In this document: positions 61,457 through 64,000 of the stretch, one piece after another
Position numbering within the stretch: the stretch's first letter is position 1
Layout of the letters: every line of letters begins with the position of its first letter
Assembly (NCBI GenBank): GCA_001695595.3
Contig: MBPM02000032.1
Span: 62,001-126,000 of the forward strand
From: Plasmopara viticola
Taxonomy: Eukaryota > Oomycota > Peronosporomycetes > Peronosporales > Peronosporaceae
Reading direction: 5' to 3'
DNA: 64,000 nt
Made by a program: the position numbers and the translations under genes
Notes under the pieces: model-generated
The model's input: the letters and a program-made list of their open reading frames with translations, nothing else
What the model was told of the DNA's origin: nothing
Database searches by the model: none

Positions 61457-63030
61457 ATGAATAAGGAGAACGCAAAGTTACGAGGCAACCAGCGCAAATT
61501 GACGTTCCAGCGCCGCAAAAAGCCCATTAATTCCTTGCGGGTCGACCCGAATGCGCCCGCGTCGCGCACGAGCACATTCTTCGGGACGGTGGGCTCGCCC
61601 ATCAAAATGGGCCCAAGTGCTGGCGTGGGACGACGTGTGCCCAAAGTGCCGCCGCAACCGGAACCCGTCGACTCAGAGGCCGCAACTCTGGATATGACGC
61701 AAAAAGTTGCCTTTCGTGAAGAGTTGCGTCGGCAACAAAAGGCAAAACAGCGTGCTGAAAAAGCAACAGACAAAGAGATTCAGCCAGAAGAAGAGGTGGC
61801 GACGACTGTACGCAACGAGAATGGCCGCAACCACCGGGACCGACGCGAGTCGACCGAGTTCCTGGGGCAGCACATGGAGCCTGTGCAGCAGCTCAAGCTC
61901 GACGGCGCCAAGAAGGCCAAGATCCCGCACTTTTTGTCGGCGTGGTTTAATGCGGGACACGACACGAAGGCCACGTCCGACACGGACAATAGTGACGCAG
62001 AGTCGACCAAGACGAATTTGACCATCATTAGTGTCGGTGACAGCGATGCCAAGGCAGAAGCAGTTGCCCAGGCTGCAGTGGCCGTCGTCAACCCTCCTCC
62101 TGCGCCAGCAAATGCCACACAAGACAAGACAGTGAGACACCGGGCGACGAGTTACAGTCAAAACATTAACTTTAGCGAAATAACTTTGGGTCGGATGATT
62201 GGCGAAGGGGCATTTGGCAAAGTGCACGAAGGCAAGTGGCGTGGCAAAAGTGTGGCGGTCAAGTTGCTCATTTGCCAAGAGTTGCGAAGTGACATTTTGA
62301 ATGAATTCCAGTCGGAAGTGGAAATTATGAGTGTGTTGCGACACCCCAATATTTGCCGCCTTTTGGGAGCATGCATGGAACCGCCCCATCGGGCGCTGGT
62401 GGTCGAGCTGTTGCAGCGTGGGTCGTTGTGGGGTGTCTTGCGTATGAACCGCAAGTCGATTGACCAGGAAATGCGCTCGCGGTTCATTTACGACACTGCC
62501 AAGGGCATGTCGTATTTGCACCATTTTGAACGACCCATTTTGCACCGGGATTTAAAAAGTCCAACCTATTGGTGGATAAAAACTTTAACATCAAATTATC
62601 CGACTTTGGCCTCGCGCGTGTCAAGGCACATGTGCAAACGATGACTGGCAACTGTGGCACCGTGCAATGGATGGCCCCCGAAGTATTGGGGAATCAAAAG
62701 TACACGGAAAAAGCCGATGTGTTCTCTTTTGGGATTGTCATTTGGGAAATCGTCACGGGCGAGTGCCCATATGACGGAATGAGTCAAATCCAGGCCGCGT
62801 TGGGGGTGCTCAATCGCAACTTGCGACCCAATATTCCCCGCGACTGTCCCCCCTTCTTTTCGCGTCTGATGAAAGCGTGTTGGAACCGTCAACCCGAGTT
62901 GCGTCCCAGTTTCCCGCACATTGTCAATGCGTTCCGGACGTACCAGAGCTCGATCTCAGAGTCGCGTGCAACGAGCAGCGCGGCCGCGTCGGCCAAGGCT
63001 GCCATGGCGGCCTCAGTTGCGGCGTCGTAG
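61457..63030 (+). pseudogene. TKL-type serine/threonine protein kinase with a single-base frameshift
   Basis: Translation starts at ATG 61457 (the frame itself opens at TTG 61451). The first ~240 residues are basic/Ala-rich and disordered. The kinase domain follows: glycine loop G-E-G-A-F-G-K-V near residue 248, V-A-V-K lysine, a Glu in the helix after it, and H-R-D-L-K-S-P. At 62563-62564 the reading frame breaks. The shifted frame continues exactly with the conserved N-x-L-V-D sequence, D-F-G, the activation segment G-T-V-Q-W-M-A-P-E, and subdomains IX-XI to a stop at 63030, ending in an Ala-rich tail. The total length is one base short of a multiple of three. Everything else is intact, so a sequencing/assembly error or a very recent mutation is likely; a functional gene is plausible. 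Activation-segment style points to TKL kinases. Convergent with EF-Tu. Confidence 0.88.
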
Positions 63031-63182
63031 ACGGATGGTAGACTTGAGGAAAAAAAAAAAAAACAACGAGCGCGAGGGACAATAATTGACGATACATGTG
63101 GCCAAATTGAACTAAAAGAGTGTTTGTTATAAGTGTATGCTTTAAGATGGGTCGACTCGTTGGGCCTTTGCTACAGGTAGAT
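63031..63182. other. Short convergent intergenic region
   Basis: The region is 152 bases between the stops of the kinase and EF-Tu genes. It includes a 14-base A-run starting at 63051, which could itself be error-prone in sequencing. Both 3' UTRs and polyadenylation signals must lie or overlap here. Confidence 0.6.
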
Positions 63183-64000
63183 CTACACATTGACCTTGGA
63201 TACTACGCCAGCGCCGATCGTGCGCCCGCCCTCACGGATGCTGAACTTCATGCCCGCATCCAACGCAATGGGGTTGATGAGCTCAATATCAATGGCCGTA
63301 TTGTCCCCAGGCATGACCATCTCGGCGCCGTCTTTCAGCAAAATATTCCCAGTCACGTCAGCGGTACGGAAAAAAAACTGGGGGCGGTAGTTGCTGAAAA
63401 AGGGCGTGTGGCGTCCGCCCTCCTCCTTCTTAAGTACGTACACCTCCGCCTCGAACTTCGTGTGGGGGTCAATGGTCCCGGGTTTGCACAGCACTTGGCC
63501 ACGCAAGACTTCGTCCCGCTTCAGACCTCGCAACAACAACCCAACATTATCGCCGGCTTGGCCGCGATCGAGTGCCTTTTTAAACATTTCGACGCCCGTG
63601 CAAGTCGTTTTCGAGCTCGGTTTGATCCCCACGAGCTCCACTTCGTCCCCCGTATTAATGACACCCTGTTCCACTCGCCCTGACACAACGGTACCACGCC
63701 CCGAGATGGAGAACACGTCTTCAACAGGCATTAAAAAGGGTTTTTCGAAATCACGCACGGGATTGGGAATGTACGCATCGACTTCGTCCATGAGTTTGCG
63801 GACAGCGTCGCGCCCAATCGTGTGGTCGCGTCCCTCCACAGCTGCCAATGCCGATCCTTGCACGACTGGAATATCATCGGCTGGGAAATCGTACGCTTCC
63901 AACAATTCACGGATTTCCATCTCGACAAGCTCCAGGAGCTCGTCGTCGTCCACTTGGTCCACCTTGTTCATAAAGACGACAAGGGCGGGGACCCCAACTT
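63183..64000 (-). CDS. tuf: Elongation factor Tu, bacterial/mitochondrial type, 3' part (partial)
   Basis: The minus-strand frame runs off the right edge of the window. The visible ~271 residues begin inside the GTPase domain at V-V-F-M-N-K-V-D, the N-K-x-D guanine-specificity motif. They include the rest of domain I (G-S-A-L-A-A-V-E-G), domain II ([17 protein letters not shown]) and domain III ([34 protein letters not shown]). The sequence is far closer to bacterial EF-Tu than to cytosolic EF-1-alpha. As a nuclear gene in an oomycete it presumably encodes mitochondrial EF-Tu, which delivers aminoacyl-tRNA to the mitoribosome. The targeting peptide is outside the window. No defects are seen in the visible part. 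Confidence 0.95.
   Translation of the reverse strand, partial: VGVPALVVFMNKVDQVDDDELLELVEMEIRELLEAYDFPADDIPVVQGSALAAVEGRDHTIGRDAVRKLMDEVDAYIPNPVRDFEKPFLMPVEDVFSISGRGTVVSGRVEQGVINTGDEVELVGIKPSSKTTCTGVEMFKKALDRGQAGDNVGLLLRGLKRDEVLRGQVLCKPGTIDPHTKFEAEVYVLKKEEGGRHTPFFSNYRPQFFFRTADVTGNILLKDGAEMVMPGDNTAIDIELINPIALDAGMKFSIREGGRTIGAGVVSKVNV

Noticed and set aside
61673..62545. 290-codon minus-strand frame
   Set aside because: It is antisense to the conserved kinase domain; no independent motif.

Overview
The window reads as nuclear DNA of an oomycete, most likely a Phytophthora or downy-mildew type genome (an inference from gene content). The supporting signs are a FYVE/START-type protein, short 62-66 nt GT-AG introns, a Crinkler-type (CRN) effector cluster, gypsy and copia retroelements with oomycete-style Gag/Pol, and a protein-primed DNA polymerase B remnant. 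Intact, relatively GC-rich genes sit in tight islands. Between them lie AT-rich stretches of 5-12 kb filled with decayed repeats. No rRNA or tRNA gene and no CRISPR array was seen.

Island 1 (559-1032) is an A20/AN1 zinc-finger gene. Island 2 (8.2-12.0 kb) holds a DUF1295 steroid-reductase-like membrane protein divergent from a CobW/G3E-type GTPase, followed by two Pmp3-type membrane proteolipid genes. Each Pmp3 gene has one intron at the same position. Island 3 (17.3-19.4 kb) is a tandem array of EI24-type membrane proteins: two intact and a third decayed copy not covered by any open frame. Island 4 (27.6-31.5 kb) is a spliced multi-pass membrane protein convergent with a FYVE-like/START protein. 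Island 5 (61.4-64.0 kb) is a TKL-type protein kinase broken by one missing base, convergent with the 3' part of a bacterial-type EF-Tu gene that runs off the window.

The accessory parts are the most interesting. Between 20.3 and 23.7 kb lies a decayed Ty3/gypsy element (minus strand), and between 24.8 and 25.9 kb a decayed copia fragment. From 43.8 to 55.6 kb there is a cluster of at least six related units, on both strands, each derived from a CRN-header plus HNH-nuclease-like gene with conserved 3' flanks. Only one unit (45303-46360) is intact, with one intron, and it carries Cys where its broken relatives keep the last His of the HNH motif. A copia element with two recognisable LTRs (49475-52953) has split one unit in two, and the neighbouring unit supplies the empty site. 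From about 58.4 to 60.5 kb there is a strongly decayed protein-primed family B DNA polymerase, probably from a Maverick/Polinton-like element.

The genes are mostly housekeeping or stress functions without an obvious common pathway. The biological theme is genome architecture: conserved gene islands inside a repeat-rich, rapidly turning-over background that carries effector-type genes.
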